Assembly: GCA_905221605.1 (NCBI GenBank)
Contig: CAJNDS010002231.1
Coordinates: 389,001-453,000 of the forward strand
Source: Symbiodinium natans
Lineage: Eukaryota; Sar; Dinophyceae; Suessiales; Symbiodiniaceae
Reading direction: 5' to 3'
DNA: 64,000 nucleotides
Both the position numbers and the translations under genes were made by a program. Under the pieces are notes generated by a model. That model saw only the letters and a program-made list of their open reading frames with translations. It made no database searches and had not been told where the DNA came from. Of the stretch, positions 9,215 to 19,605 are shown in pieces. The stretch's first letter is position 1. Every line of letters begins with the position of its first letter.

Positions 9215-9530
9215 GGGAGAGGCGACAAAAATTAGCTACAGTGCAGCGCTTAAGACATTCCCAGCAGCCCGGATGAAGGGGGCATGAGCTTCTTGAATGT
9301 CTATCTATATTCTCGTAACCTGATTTACATTCCTTAGCCACAACCCTGTGTAACCAAACCCGAGACCCGAAGCTTGTCTTGCACCCGAAACCCGAAACCC
9401 TAAACCCTACACCCTGAACCCGAAACCCAAAACCCTTGCATGACTCAGGGGCTTCCACAGGGGTGGGATTCGCGGGCTCCTTGCCGGCGCCTGCTTGGAG
9501 TTTTTCACTTTCTCGCGTGCTTTCAAGTCT
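9215..9530 (-). CDS. Two unassigned exons
   Basis: 9465-9530 reads TRLESTRESEKLQAGAGKEP; 9232-9300 reads DIQEAHAPFIRAAGNVLSAA then L and a TAG stop, so it may be the C-terminus of a gene. They are separated by degenerate CCCGAAA/CCCTAAA repeats (9357-9430). Confidence 0.35.
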
Positions 9531-9539
9531 CGTCTCTCG

Positions 9540-10440
9540 GGGTTTAGGGTTTAGGGTTTAGGGTTTAATTAGGTTTTAAGGTTTAGGGTTTAGGGCTCGC
9601 GCTCTCTCTCTCTCTCACACTCTCCGTGTCTAGGGTGTAAAGCATGGGGCCCCTATGACGGGACCTCAATTTGTTTGGGTTTAGGGTTTCGGTTCCTTTT
9701 CTATCCCTTCAAACACTCAACCGCACACTCTAAACCCTAAACAGGCGCCAGGCACCCATACTAAACCCTAAACCCTAAACCCTAAACCCTAAACCCTAAA
9801 CCCTAAACCCTAAACCCTAAACCCTAAACCCTAAACCCTAAACCCTAACCCTAACCCTAAACCCTAAACCCTAAACCCTAAACCCTAAACCCTAAACCCT
9901 AAACCCTAAACCCTAAACCCTAAACCCTAAACCCTAAACCCTAAACCCTAAACCCTAAACCGTTCGGTTCGGAAGTCTGGGGCCCTTGGGGTTTTTAAAA
10001 GGGGTATCTAAGGGGGCCCTCGTTGAAGGGCACATGCTAAGAGGCCATGCAACTACCTTAGAAAAGCGCTCTTCACCGCAGGCTGAGGACGATGCCGAGG
10101 TCCCTTGTTATATAACCCTTATTTACACTATGTATAAGAAGGGCCCATACTTCGAATACTTCGGATCTTTATAGGGTAAGGGACCAAACTCAGGGCCCAC
10201 GGTCGAACCTCAGATGCCAAGAAGCCTGCCAAAAAGCAACCCTGGAGCCCAAAACCCCCGAAATGCAACCCCCCGGGTAGGCCTTAAGCAACACTGGTTT
10301 GGGGTCTAGGGGGGTTTAGGGGTTAGGTGGCATGTATTCCGTATTCCTGTATGCAGTCCTCTTAAACCCACGAAGGGAAAAAAAATATATATATATATAT
10401 ACGTATATATATATATATGATTTATCACAAGGGTCGAACC
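9540..10440. repeat. Telomeric block with the longest array of the window
   Basis: The run 9765-9960 has about 28 tandem CCCTAAA units with two CCCTAA variants. Beside it are a CT-run, an AT dinucleotide run (10384-10417) and an element of the 'gggcccatactt...ggtaagggacc' family at about 10000-10185. No convincing exon. Confidence 0.8.
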
Positions 10441-10449
10441 TTAACCCTA

Positions 10450-10520
10450 AACCCGCAAGGCAGGGTTGCCGGGGTTACAATCCCACCAGATTTTTCCATC
10501 GCAAGCGCCCTCGCACAAAA
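10450..10520 (-). CDS. Cysteine-containing exon
   Basis: Reads DLGICLLCEGACDGKIWWDC then NPGNPALR. It has the form GIC.LC.(x)..W..C, which recalls a Cys-rich module common in dinoflagellate predicted proteins; I cannot name it with confidence. Confidence 0.4.
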
Positions 10521-10747
10521 GACAAATGCCTAGATCACCCCGCGAGACTTGCGTGTGTGGTTTAGGGTTGGAGGGTTTCGGGTTTGCGCTCGTCCGTGAC
10601 CAAGGAAGACGCCAAAAAACAAATGCCACCCCATTGCCAATGCAAAATCATATGCGCTGTGACCCGAGCCACGATATTTTCCGAATTAGCTTTGCTGAGG
10701 AACATTCTTTAAATGTTTATAAAGCCTCGTCTTGAGGATGAAGAAGT

Positions 10748-10916
10748 TCTTGATAAGGAACGAGGGAATTAACATCATACTCCATGAAGGGTTTATGGAG
10801 GGAACCAAATCCCCAATTCCCTACCAAGAACTAAGAAACACTTTGTAATATACGTGATGTTTGAACTTGGTAAGGGAACCTTGCAAAAAAGGTAGAGGGT
10901 ATCACTGCGCTACCAA
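10748..10916. mobile_element. Two abutting introner-like elements
   Basis: 10748-10832 has inverted ends AAGTTCTTGATAAGGAA...TTCCCTACCAAGAACT; 10866-10916 is an internally deleted family 1 element (cttggtaagggaacctt ... gcgctaccaag). Confidence 0.55.
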
Positions 10917-11039
10917 GTAACCCTTAACCCTAAACCCGAAACCCCGATCCTTAAACCCTAAACCCTAAACCTAAACCCTAAACCCCGAACCCTAAACCCT
11001 AAACCCTAAACCCCAAACCCTAAACCCTAAACCCTAGGT

Positions 11040-11165
11040 CTGAGGCCTTCCTCTTCGGCGGGTGCTTCGCGCTCGGGGGGCGGAGCCGGAGCATCATCGG
11101 CGGCAAAGCCGGCCTTGAACTTCCTTGGGAAACTGCGCGTGTTTTGTGCGCCCACCGGGGCGGTT
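11040..11165 (-). CDS. Unassigned Pro/Ala/Glu-rich exon
   Basis: Reads VGAQNTRSFPRKFKAGFAAD then DAPAPPPEREAPAEEEGLR. It lies between a CCCTAAA array (10934-11035) and a long TTTAGGG array (11180-11287), i.e. telomeric repeats in opposite orientation on its two sides. Confidence 0.5.
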
Positions 11166-11179
11166 GGGGGGGGGGGGTT

Positions 11180-11287
11180 TGGGTTTAGGGTTTAGGGTTT
11201 AGGGTTTAGGGTTTAGGGTTTAGGGTTTAGGGTTTAGGGTTTAGGGTTTAGGGTTTAGGGTTTAGGGTTTAGGGTTTAGGGTTTAGG
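11180..11287. repeat. Interstitial telomeric array
   Basis: About 15 perfect TTTAGGG units preceded by a G-tract. Confidence 0.95.
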
Positions 11288-11304
11288 TGTTAGGGCCTCT
11301 TCAA

Positions 11305-11637
11305 TCAGAATGAAGCGCTCTGGTACTGCGGACAGAAGTCGATATGCGATGAAACTGGAGCAAGAGCCATCTTGTTCACTCACATGAATGACGAGTGCTG
11401 GTAATCAAGGGTTTAGGGTTTAAGTTTAAGGGTTAAGGGTTTAGGGCTAGGCCCAGGAGTAACCTAGGAAGAAAAATGGGTAGCGTTTTTAGTTTTTAAG
11501 GGGATTATGAGGGAACCCCAACCCTCAAAAAAGAAAACAATAGCGTACTCCGGGTCCTCGCATTTGCAAAAGCACATACTGGAGACTGCAAGTCTATAGC
11601 ATTGGCAATCTCTCTAGATTCTAGGTCGTTGCCAGGG
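11305..11637 (-). CDS. Two unassigned exons
   Basis: 11305-11395 reads ALVIHVSEQDGSCSSFIAYR then LLSAVPERFILIEE; 11560-11635 reads PGNDLESREIANAIDLQSPV then CAFANA and ends AG|GACCC, where a family 6 element ('ctccgggtcc') starts, i.e. a GA-type donor. Confidence 0.45.
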
Positions 11638-11689
11638 GGTTTACGGGCTTTTGAATATTAATACCCTGTTGATGTGGGTGAAGCCGACT

Positions 11690-11930
11690 CTTTGCAGACG
11701 CAGACACAACCACAGACACACAGAGAGACACCAAATTGCACACGAAGACACGCGAAGACAGACAACGACAGAGAAAGACACAGACGGACACAGACAAAGA
11801 GACAGACGGGCAGGCAGGCAGGCAGACAGACAAACAGAGAGAGAGAGAGAGTAACTCACCAACACACCAACTTCAACGCACCAACACACCAACGCACCAA
11901 CACACCAACACGCCAATGCACCAACACCAG
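11690..11930. repeat. GACA/AGACAC-rich and CACCAA-rich simple repeats
   Basis: Purine-rich ACAGAC-type repeats up to 11855, then a run of about ten ACACCAAC/GCACCAAC units. Frames through it are low-complexity. Confidence 0.85.
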
Positions 11931-12249
11931 CAAAGCACGGGCCCTCGTTCGGTGAGAAGTCTAGTTCAGAGTGTGGAGGCGATTTGAGAGCTGAGATGAA
12001 GGTTTGGTTAAATATTCTCGGTCTGTTCGCCACCCGCCTAGCCAACCCTGAAGAATTCTCGGTTCAGGGTTTCGGCTAGGCACGTGGATGTTCGAGGTCG
12101 GGGGCTTGGACTGCAGGGCTCAAGAGATGACCTTTTAGGGCTTAGGGTTTTTGCGGGGTTATCTAGTACATTTAAAAAATAAGGACCATAAGGTACCTAG
12201 TACTTGTTCCGACCCCTAGAATAGCATTGCCGCTAGGGCGCGAAACTGA

Positions 12250-12470
12250 AGGTGCGACTTTATGCGCATCTTTGCAAGGCCACCCGCCTTCATGTTTGCC
12301 CTGGCGGCAGCTGCAAAATCTCTGTTGAACCCCAAGCCCAACCAACCTGGACCCTAAACCGGAGAGTGTTTAGGGTTTTAGGTCTTAAGGGGGGGACAAG
12401 CTTTGGACAGTACAGGTACTTCCGACACGACATGTCAAACACCATGCACATGCTACCTGCTGTGTCCTGA
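12250..12470 (-). CDS. Two unassigned exons
   Basis: 12250-12322 reads GFNRDFAAAARANMKAGGLA then KMRIK; 12390-12465 reads QDTAGSMCMVFDMSCRKYLY then CPKLVP. Both strands are open in the first one; the minus strand is preferred because neighbours are minus. Confidence 0.4.
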
Positions 12471-12594
12471 AACTGAAAAGCATAAATCCTACACCCGAAG
12501 CCGACCCTAAACCCTAAACCCTACGCCATAAACCCAAACCCTGAACCCTAAACCCTGAAGCTGAAGACCCCGTAAACCCTAAACCCTGAGCCCT

Positions 12595-12649
12595 CCTCCC
12601 CAGAGAGAAAACTTGGGGATGTCGTAGGGTCGCTGGATGTTAGCTTTCA

Positions 12650-12698
<49 letters not shown>
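12595..12698 (-). CDS. Poly-glutamine exon
   Basis: A pure CTG (minus: CAG) run of about 16 units at 12650-12698 reads in frame as poly-Gln into LKANIQRPYDIPKFSLW, a normal coding sequence. The exon is followed at its 5' side by TTTAGGG repeats. A Gln tract in frame with coding sequence supports expression as protein, but the frame of the run is by definition also Ala or Ser in other frames. Confidence 0.5.
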
Positions 12699-12700
<2 letters not shown>

Positions 12701-12773
12701 TTAGGGTTTAGGGTTTAGGGTTTAGCCGCAGCCTAGGGGTATCCTATCTTGTGGTACGAAGAACGGTTTAGGC

Positions 12774-12896
12774 TTACAGTAAACTCCGGAAAGTTTGAAC
12801 ATCTGTATCCCCATACCCCAAAGGTATACTACAGGGAATCCCAGCTCTTGCCATCCTTAAATAAACCATGCTCCAACTTTCTGGAGCTTGCTGTAG
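12774..12896. mobile_element. Introner family 8, copy 2
   Basis: Begins TTACAGTAAACTCCGGAAAG and ends with the inverted AACTTTCTGGAGCTTGCTGT. Interior shared with 6782-6899. Confidence 0.75.
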
Positions 12897-12904
12897 GGGC
12901 TCTC

Positions 12905-13310
12905 ATGGCTTAGGGTTTTCTAGAGTAGTGCTGCGATACACATGATTGTATGGATGGTCGTCTCTGTCCAGCACATCAACATCTGCAGGAGTTGCACTTG
13001 GGCTTTGGGGGGGGGGGGGGGGCACCCCTAAACCCTAAGCCCATTAAGTCGATCAAGTCACGACAGGTTGTTGCTGAGGGAAAGGCTGACATGACAGTTT
13101 AGGATGAGCACTTCAAGTTAAACAGCCTACATTTTTTTAAAGTGATAACAATAACAACAACAACAACAACAAGAACAATAACAACCTTAGTAACAATAGC
13201 AACAATAACCGCACTCCTCTAATCTAAGGCACCGTACCTGCAACGCTGAATGAACCACAAAAACTCGAAGCCCTGAGCCTGAGCTTCCCTCGGCACGGTC
13301 TTGGGGTTTA
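12905..13310 (-). CDS. Two unassigned exons
   Basis: 12905-12998 reads ATPADVDVLDRDDHPYNHVY then RSTTLEN; 13228-13305 reads DRAEGSSGSGLRVFVVHSAL then Q and is followed by GTACGG, a GT donor. Between them lies an AAC-rich run (13145-13210). Confidence 0.45.
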
Positions 13311-13792
13311 GGGTTTATAGGGTTTATAAAATTTAGAGGGTTTATAGGGTTATAGGGTTTTATAGAGTTTCTAGGGTTTATGGGATTTATCGGGTTTGTC
13401 GGGTTTATGGGGTTTATAGGGTTTAGGGTCTGAACCAGGGGCTTGCTGCCGGTTTGGCACCGTATCACAAATCAAAGCTTCCGCTGCTAGGAGGACAGCC
13501 AGAGAAGATCTCACAAAAAGGTGGAAACCCTAACTAAGCCCAGACCCCATCCCTCCAACCCATTTTGGGGCCAAATGCAAAACTAACAGGGACGAAAAGC
13601 AGGTACCCTTAAGCCCTAAACCCTTAACCTAAACCCTAAACCCTAAACCCTAAACCCATAGAAAGCCTAAACCCTAAAACCTTCATCCCTAAGCCTTAAA
13701 CTCAGAAAAAGAACACCCTAAACCCTAAACCCTAAACCCTAAACCCTAAACCCTAAACCCTAAACCCTAAACCCTCAACCAACTGATCATGC

Positions 13793-13962
13793 GGAGGAGG
13801 CCTGCAGTTCTTGAAAGTCTGGGTGTTCTTTGAGGAAGGCCTCGCGAAGTCTCGGGTCGGTTTAGGGTTTAGGGTTTAGGGTTTAGGGTTTAGGGTTCAG
13901 GGTTCAGGGTTCAGGGATCAGGGTGTGTCCGAAAGGCTTCCCCTCGTAATGGCGGCAGGGTT
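13793..13962 (-). CDS. C-terminal exons of an unassigned gene
   Basis: 13925-13962 reads CRHYEGKPFGHT; after a TTTAGGG array the frame continues at 13793-13860 as DPRLREAFLKEHPDFQELQA then SSA and TGA. The stop codon makes this a likely 3' end of a gene read from higher coordinates. Confidence 0.4.
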
Positions 13963-14544
13963 TAGGGTTGAGGGATGAGGGATTCAAATCGGCGCTTGGG
14001 AATAAGATTCCCAAGTAGGGGATGGGAGATTTAGAATAAGTACGCCTACCGTAGGGCCGCTGCCCCTTTACTTCCATAAACACACGACCTCAGCAAGAAC
14101 TTCCTGGTACCCGAAGCCCTAGATGCTAAGCCTGTAAATCCAAAAGTAGCCCAGGAATAAGAAGGGTACCCTTTTTGATTTACAGGGGCTTCTGAGGGAA
14201 TCTAAACCTCCCAGACAAGAGAATTAAGCCCTGCTCTGGGTCCTAGACGAGGTTTGGGAGATCCCTCGCAAGAACTGGGAAATTTGGCCCGTACGTCAAC
14301 CAAAACTGTCGTGCTAGTATCGCTGGCAATCAATTACTTCTCCAACAACCACGGGCTCAGGGCTTAGGGAGCAAAAGTGGTTAAATACGGATTATGCCTT
14401 AGCGTTTCTAGGGTCCCAAAGCCTAGATCTTATATGCACCCCACCCCCCAAACCCCAAACCCCAAACCCTAAACCCTAAACCCTAGACCCTAAGCCCCTA
14501 AACCCTAAACTTCTAAACCCTAAACCCTAAACCCTAAAACCCGC

Positions 14545-14655
14545 CCCCCGCGGAAACTCCTCGGCCTTGGCCCCGGCATCTGCTTCTCGGGGCCCAGTGC
14601 CGCGTCCAGTGCCGAAGGCCGTCAGATAGAGTTGGCCCACGGTCGTGCCCTTGGG
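14545..14655 (-). CDS. Unassigned exon
   Basis: Reads TTVGQLYLTAFGTGRGTGPR then EADAGAKAEEFPR on the minus strand, bounded on both sides by CCCTAAA arrays. No family recognised. Confidence 0.5.
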
Positions 14656-14710
14656 ACCCTAAACCCTAAACCCTGAACCCTGAACCCTAAACCCTAAACC
14701 CTAAACCCAA

Positions 14711-14855
14711 AACCCTCACCCTGTACCCTAGAGGCCCTCAAGACGCAGGACTGTTCTGATTTTTTGCTGGGGCAAAGAAAACCCTAAACCCTCACCCTGT
14801 ACCCTAGAGGCCCTCAAGACGTAGGACTGTTCTGATTTTTTGCTGGGGCAAAGAG
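14711..14855. repeat. Direct duplication of 76 bp with telomeric spacer
   Basis: 14711-14779 and 14787-14855 are identical except for one base (cgcagg versus cgtagg); a single CCCTAAA-like unit lies between them. On the minus strand both read LFAPAKNQNSPTS. Confidence 0.85.
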
Positions 14856-15262
14856 CAGGGAGCCCGCTTGTGTAAGACCAGAGGGTTCCCACCCTAAACC
14901 CTAAACCCTCTAAACCCTCTAAACCCTAAACCCTATATAAACCCTACACCCTAAACCAATTCTTGCAGCATTGTAGGAGAAAGACTCTGAGATGTCTGAT
15001 ATTCAAAGGCGGCGGGCAAAATTTGAGTCTCACAGCCTGAGCCCCAGCCGCTTGTTTCCAGACTTGTCTTTCTTCTTTGCAGGCTTTAGGGTTTAGGGTG
15101 GCACCAAATTCTTTCATCTAAGTGTAGTTTCATGGGCCCGTCATGTGGTCCCGTACCTCCTCTAAACGGTTCTGCTACATGGGCCCTGATATTTCTATAG
15201 GGTATATAAGCGGGATATAAGGGGTCCCCCCGTTTAAGAGCCCAGATTCAGGGACCATGCAA

Positions 15263-15456
15263 CTACTTGGAGCTTCATGGTACTTCGTAACCAGCTATAA
15301 CTGTACTTATGGCCCACTTATAAGCCCCTTAAGTGCCCTTATATGGTTATAAGTACAGTTACAAGTACAGTTACCCTAAACCCTGAATTTAAACACTAAA
15401 CCCTGAACCCTATAGGTAAAGTTATAATTCGTTACTAAGTACCATGAACCTCCAGG
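15263..15456. mobile_element. Introner family 3 with telomeric insert
   Basis: Ends CTACTTGGAGCTTCATGGTA and the inverted TACCATGAACCTCCAGGTA. The interior has the family hallmarks 'gtacttata..ccac', 'cacttaagggc' in inverted form and 'ataagtacagtta', plus CCCTAAA units inserted near 15375-15410. Other members: 32.81, 57.0, 57.45 and 62.39 kb. Confidence 0.75.
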
Positions 15457-15579
15457 TACCCGAAGATTTCATGGCGCCCATAAACCCTCTGCCGCGATGA
15501 CCCGAGATAGGTTGCAAAGCGGACCCTTTCATAACTTAACCCTAAACCCTAGATACCCTAAACCCTAAACTCTTACTTG

Positions 15580-15960
15580 TGCTTATGGAGGCTTCTCTGG
15601 GACTACGAAGCTCTCATTAGGGGAATATGGGGCCCCTGCACGCCCTCCAAACCACCCGATGGGTTCCTTATTATAAGCCCTAACCCTTGTGTTGAAGCCA
15701 TGCTGCGCAGGGCACGCGACTGCCTGTTCTCCGAACAAGTCATCATTGAACACATCCCCTATGAACCCGAAACCCTAAACCCTAGCCCTAAACCCTTTTT
15801 GCATCCAGGTCTGACCCTAAACCCTAAACCCTAAACCCTAAACCTGAGCTTCCAGTAGGGCCCCGGCTTTGGTGAAGAGCTTCTTGCAGCTGTACTTTTT
15901 GAAAGGTATGATGGAGTTGAACATGTGGAAGGCCATGCGATCCAGTCCGTGCTTGATATT
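15580..15960 (-). CDS. Two unassigned exons
   Basis: 15845-15955 reads NIKHGLDRMAFHMFNSIIPF then KKYSCKKLFTKAGALLEA, one of the best coding stretches in the area. 15690-15760 reads GDVFNDDLFGEQAVACPAQH then GFNTRV. A plus-strand frame over 15577-15780 is also open; I prefer minus by context. Confidence 0.5.
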
Positions 15961-16059
15961 CCTCTCCTGGGTTGGGCTTCTAGGCCCTTTGAAAGTTATC
16001 GGTTAAGGGTGTAGGGCTACGGTTTATAGGGTTTGAGGAAAGAAAGTAGAAATGAATAA

Positions 16060-16230
16060 CGCGGCCCAGATTCTTCTAGATACTTGATTGCCTGGTCCAG
16101 GTCTGGGACGTGTTCGAGGACATATGCGAAGTGGTCTGGCACGAAGGACTCGTCGTCTGCAAAGCAATAGGTCTTCATGTCGACCTGTGCTTTCTGGCGC
16201 AAAGAATCCAACAGGTGCGCGGGTGTGCGT
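16060..16230 (-). CDS. Unassigned acidic exon
   Basis: Reads SLRQKAQVDMKTYCFADDES then FVPDHFAYVLEHVPDLDQAI and KYLEESGP. Good coding composition with an amphipathic C-terminal half. The open frame continues upstream only through the microsatellite at 16228-16441, which is not treated as coding. Confidence 0.55.
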
Positions 16231-16441
16231 GTGTGTGTGAGAGAGAGTGAGTGAGTGAGTGAGTGAGTGAGTGAGTGAGTGAGTGAGTGAGTGCGTGTGT
16301 GTGTGTGTGTGTACGTATGTGTACGTATGTGTACGTATGTGTACGTATGTGTACGGTACGTATGTGTATATGCATATATGCATATATACATATATATACA
16401 CACACAGAAGCGTGCGGCCCCCCCCCCCCCCCCCCCCCCCC
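16228..16441. repeat. Compound microsatellite
   Basis: (GT)n, (GAGT)n of about 14 units, (GT)n, four to five GTGTACGTAT units, ATATGC/ATATAC runs and a C-tract of about 25. It produces the Thr/His- and Val/Cys-rich frames on both strands. Confidence 0.95.
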
Positions 16442-16504
16442 CGCAATTTCCCGTACCCACTGTGCGGCAAGAATATTCAGAGACCTCCACCCTTAACCCA
16501 AAAC

Positions 16505-16610
16505 CCTAAAACGCCTTGTTCTTGTGCAACTGGTTGAGCATTGGGTGAGATGTGCCCTCACCGATTCCAGCGAAGGGAATGTGACATTCCTCGGTGGCTG
16601 GCGAGGTCAG
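16505..16610 (-). CDS. Unassigned exon
   Basis: Reads LTSPATEECHIPFAGIGEGT then SHPMLNQLHKNKAF. An element of the 'ggcccctgacc...ggggtatataag' family starts immediately upstream (16610-16750). Confidence 0.45.
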
Positions 16611-16969
16611 ATGATATGGCCCCTGACCTTCTTTAAAGTCTGAAGTATGGGCCCCTGTTTCAGAGGGTGCAGGGGGTATGCAAGGGGTATACAAGGGGTA
16701 TATAAGTTTTCTAGGGGATATTTCAGGGATATGTAAGGGGTATATGAGGAGGGCTTGCGGCTTTCGAGGGCTCTGGTTTGCGGCTTACTGGGAACTTGGG
16801 TCAAGGGTTGAGGCTTAAGGGTGGAGACTGTAGGGTTTAGGAAACTCAGCACAAGACATTGCATGTGAGGTTGGGAGCTCATGCACTGCGAGATTTCAAG
16901 TCAGACTCCGCGAAAGGGGGTCGAGCATAGCTTTTGGGCAATTTTGAGCCGAAGGGTTTGGGTTTAGGG

Positions 16970-17260
16970 TAAGCTTGGACTTGGTAGAGAACGCCGGCTC
17001 TGTTCTAGACATTGCCCTAGGAACCGTATCCCCGTACATGACCGTAAACTGTCTAAACTCTAAGACATGGGGGTTTACGAAAAAAAGGGAACCATTGTTT
17101 AGTCCCCCAAAATAGTAGGATGCCCTTATGACAAGGACCCCGATAAGGTACCCCTAATTTCGGAAACCCCCATACGGCTCATTGGAAAGCCATGCCGTTC
17201 GCGACAGCATCCAACCAAGAGCCCGAAAAGCTGGACCTGTCATCAGACTTCACTTGGGTT
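16970..17260 (-). CDS. Two exons around an introner
   Basis: 17180-17255 reads VKSDDRSSFSGSWLDAVANG then MAFQ; 16975-17060 reads RQFTVMYGDTVPRAMSRTEP then AFSTKSK. Between them is a 107-bp element with ends CATGGGGGTTTACG and CGGAAACCCCCAT (about 17066-17172). They may be the C-terminal part of GT32-like copy II. Confidence 0.45.
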
Positions 17261-17338
17261 TAGGGTTTAGGGTTTAGGGTTTAGGGTTTAGGGTTTAGGG
17301 TTTAGGGTTTAGGGTTTAGGGTTTAGGGTTTAGGGTTT
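17258..17338. repeat. Interstitial telomeric array
   Basis: Eleven perfect TTTAGGG units. Confidence 0.95.
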
Positions 17339-17494
17339 ACGGATGAAGAAACAGCTCATGGGACTCATAAGAGATCTTTAACAGCTAGGGGTCCCTAAAC
17401 TGATTTTCAGGCACGGTATACTCCAAAATTGCTAAGCGGTCCTTATGGTGATTTACGGAGTATGCCCCCTTAAAACTAAACCCTTAACAGCCAA

Positions 17495-17600
17495 GGTGCG
17501 ATGTTGGGGTCGTCGAAACAGCAGACAATCTCTTTCGACTTGTCAGAAAGCGGACAGTGCTTCGTAATCATTTTCCTTACTTCTCCAAGAACCAGGGCGC
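17495..17600 (-). CDS. GT32-like glycosyltransferase copy II, downstream exon
   Basis: Reads ALVLGEVRKMITKHCPLSDK then SKEIVCCFDDPNIAPWL. Paralogous to the exon at 2966-3301. CCFDD is conserved in both copies, so it is probably under selection, but I do not know its role. Confidence 0.55.
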
Positions 17601-17704
17601 AAGAAAAGGGTTAAACTGTATTGTCCCGACTAATTAAGGATACCCAAAACGTCCCTAAACCCAAAACCCTAAACCCTAAACCCTACACCTTCAAAGTTCG
17701 ACTT

Positions 17705-18320
17705 TTGGCTAAGTAAGCTTCTTCTGCTTCTCCCACATCTCTTTCATGAACACGCTGCCCTTGCGCCCTGCAATGAAGTTCGAGCTGAAGCTGTCCTGAG
17801 TGGAAATGGAAGGGTTTAGGGTTTAGGGTTTAGGGTTTAGGGTTTAGGGTTTAGGGTTTAGAGTTTAGGGTTTAGGGTAGGGTTTAGGGTTTAGGGTTTA
17901 TAGGGTTTAGGTCTTAGGGTTTAGGGATCCAATTCTTAGGGATGGCGTGGTCTTGTTGCCACTCGCTAGCTGAAGCGCTGTGCATTGCACAACTTTTGGC
18001 TGGGTGTGACTATAGGTCGTCGGGGTGGAAGGGCATATATAAATAAATAAATATATATATATATATATTTGTTTATTTCATTATTTATATTTATATTTAT
18101 ATTTATTTATTTAGTCATATATACATATGTACATATGACCTTTGCATTGCACGCGCGTGCTTATCGTCTCAACCCCCCCAGCATTTTCAGTTTCCACCTT
18201 CGAACCAGTCTCTGAGCACACCCCGCGAGGGTTGCTCACCGTGGCATAGGAGACCAGATCATGGTCGGCCAAGCGGTCGACCACGGGGGACAGATCCTGG
18301 GACGGGAGGCTCTAGGATGT
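17705..18320 (-). CDS. GT32-like glycosyltransferase copy II, three exons after the DXD motif
   Basis: 18195-18318 reads LPSQDLSPVVDRLADHDLVS then YATVSNPRGVCSETG; 17940-18015 reads VQCTALQLASGNKTTPSLRI; 17708-17795 reads STQDSFSSNFIAGRKGSVFM then KEMWEKQKKLT. In GT32 proteins the DXD motif is followed by a helix, an acidic D.(V/L)..(Y/F) strand and a loop with 'SN.F..(A/G)..G.PF', which is the order seen here. The intron between 17.8 and 17.94 kb holds a long TTTAGGG array; an AT-rich run lies at 18038-18130. Confidence 0.6.
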
Positions 18321-18492
18321 TTTCAAGGTCAACCCCTAAACCCCTAAACCCCTAAACCCCTCAACCCCTAAACCCCAAAACCCCAAAACCCTAAGCCCCT
18401 AAACCCCTAAACCCCTAAACCCTAAACCCTAAACCCTAGACCCCTAAACCCCTAACCCCTAAACCCCTGAACCCCTAGACCCTAAACCCCTG

Positions 18493-18585
18493 CTAAAGAG
18501 CGTTGCTCCGAAGATGACTTGACGACTTGTGAATGGCGGGCCCCCAGTCCTTCAAGACGATGAAGTCCGCATCCATGTAGATGCC
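18493..18585 (-). CDS. GT32-like glycosyltransferase copy II, DXD exon
   Basis: Reads GIYMDADFIVLKDWGPAIHK, the clearest GT32 signature of the window: (GG)IY.D.D..VLK, where the two Asp residues of DAD would coordinate the metal and nucleotide sugar. Starts at GCAG|G. It continues the LLYHHGG exon at 20.1 kb; the intron of about 1.5 kb holds inverted-repeat elements and telomeric repeats. Confidence 0.7.
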   Translation of the reverse strand, partial: GIYMDADFIVLKDWGPAIHKSSSHLRSNAL

Positions 18586-18774
18586 TGCGCACACTCAGGG
18601 GCTTCGCATACTGATCTTGGAACCCTAGCAAAAACTTCATTTTAGCTGTTTCCTCGAATGATAGTACCCAATCATTATAATCAAGCCTTATTCCCTCAAA
18701 TTTCCCCAAGTTCATGAAGCCCCTATCAAGCCTTTTTCGAACCCAGACTCCTGTCCTCATGAGATCCTTTTAAA

Positions 18775-19605
18775 CCTGAAACCCAAAACACTAAACCATG
18801 CCGCCTCGCCAAAAACCCTGCCCTGCGTGTGTTCTTGCCGGATTCGAGGTCTGACAAGCCCTAACCCGAAACCTAAACCTACACCAAAGATTGAAAGGAC
18901 CAGTAAGTTAGACATGAATAGATTGGAGATAAAACCCCCTAAGCCCTAAACCCTAAACGACCTACATTAGCGATAGCAAAGGCCCGTAAGTTAAGAATTG
19001 GAAACCGAGGTTTGGGACATCGAGGTGTCTTGGTGTAGGGTTTATATAGGGTTTGGGGTTTCAGGTTTAGGGTTTCGGGTTTGGGGTTTAGGGGTCGTGG
19101 TGTCTTTCACAAGGCCGCTGATGATGGCCCGTAAAACCATCTGAAACAAAATCTGATGCTGTATATTTTATGGGGTTCTTAAAACAGGGAGGTTTCAAGC
19201 AAGGTATAGGGTTTGGGGTTTAGGGTATAGGGTATAGGGTCTAGGGTATAGAGTTTCGGGTTTTGCAACCCAAGGTTAAGGTTTTCTGATACAACCCACT
19301 ACTCCCGAAGGCTCCTGAAGCTTCCCGAAAGTTCCCTAGGTACCTACCCCTCCCGTAAGAACTCCATGAATACTCCTCTTAACCCGAATTAAGGGAAACA
19401 TAAAAAAAATCCAAGGGCCGACCTGCGAACTAGAGATTTGAAGTGCCTTCCTAGGAACCCCCCCCCCCCCCCCACCTCGCCCCCCAAACAAAGAAAAACA
19501 AATCGTACTCATGGGCATTTCTGGTAATTTGGGCCTGGGGTTGAAGATCTGGCATGCCAGGGGTGCGGTGCAAACTACTTCACAAAGCTGAGGGTTGGCC
19601 CCCCG
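18775..19605 (-). CDS. Unassigned exon candidates within the long intron
   Basis: 18790-18850 reads DLESGKNTRRAGFLARRHG; 19535-19605 reads NPQLCEVVCTAPLACQIFNP. Between them (18.9-19.5 kb) are degenerate telomeric repeats and a C-tract. Whether these are exons of copy II or of another transcript is open. Confidence 0.3.

Noticed and set aside
9765-9960. Long CCCTAAA array as a chromosome end
   Set aside because: Unique sequence with exons continues on both sides, and many arrays in both orientations occur throughout.
16017-16490. Minus ORFs of 148-157 codons
   Set aside because: Only the first ~55 codons (16060-16230) look like protein; the rest translates the compound microsatellite and the C-tract.
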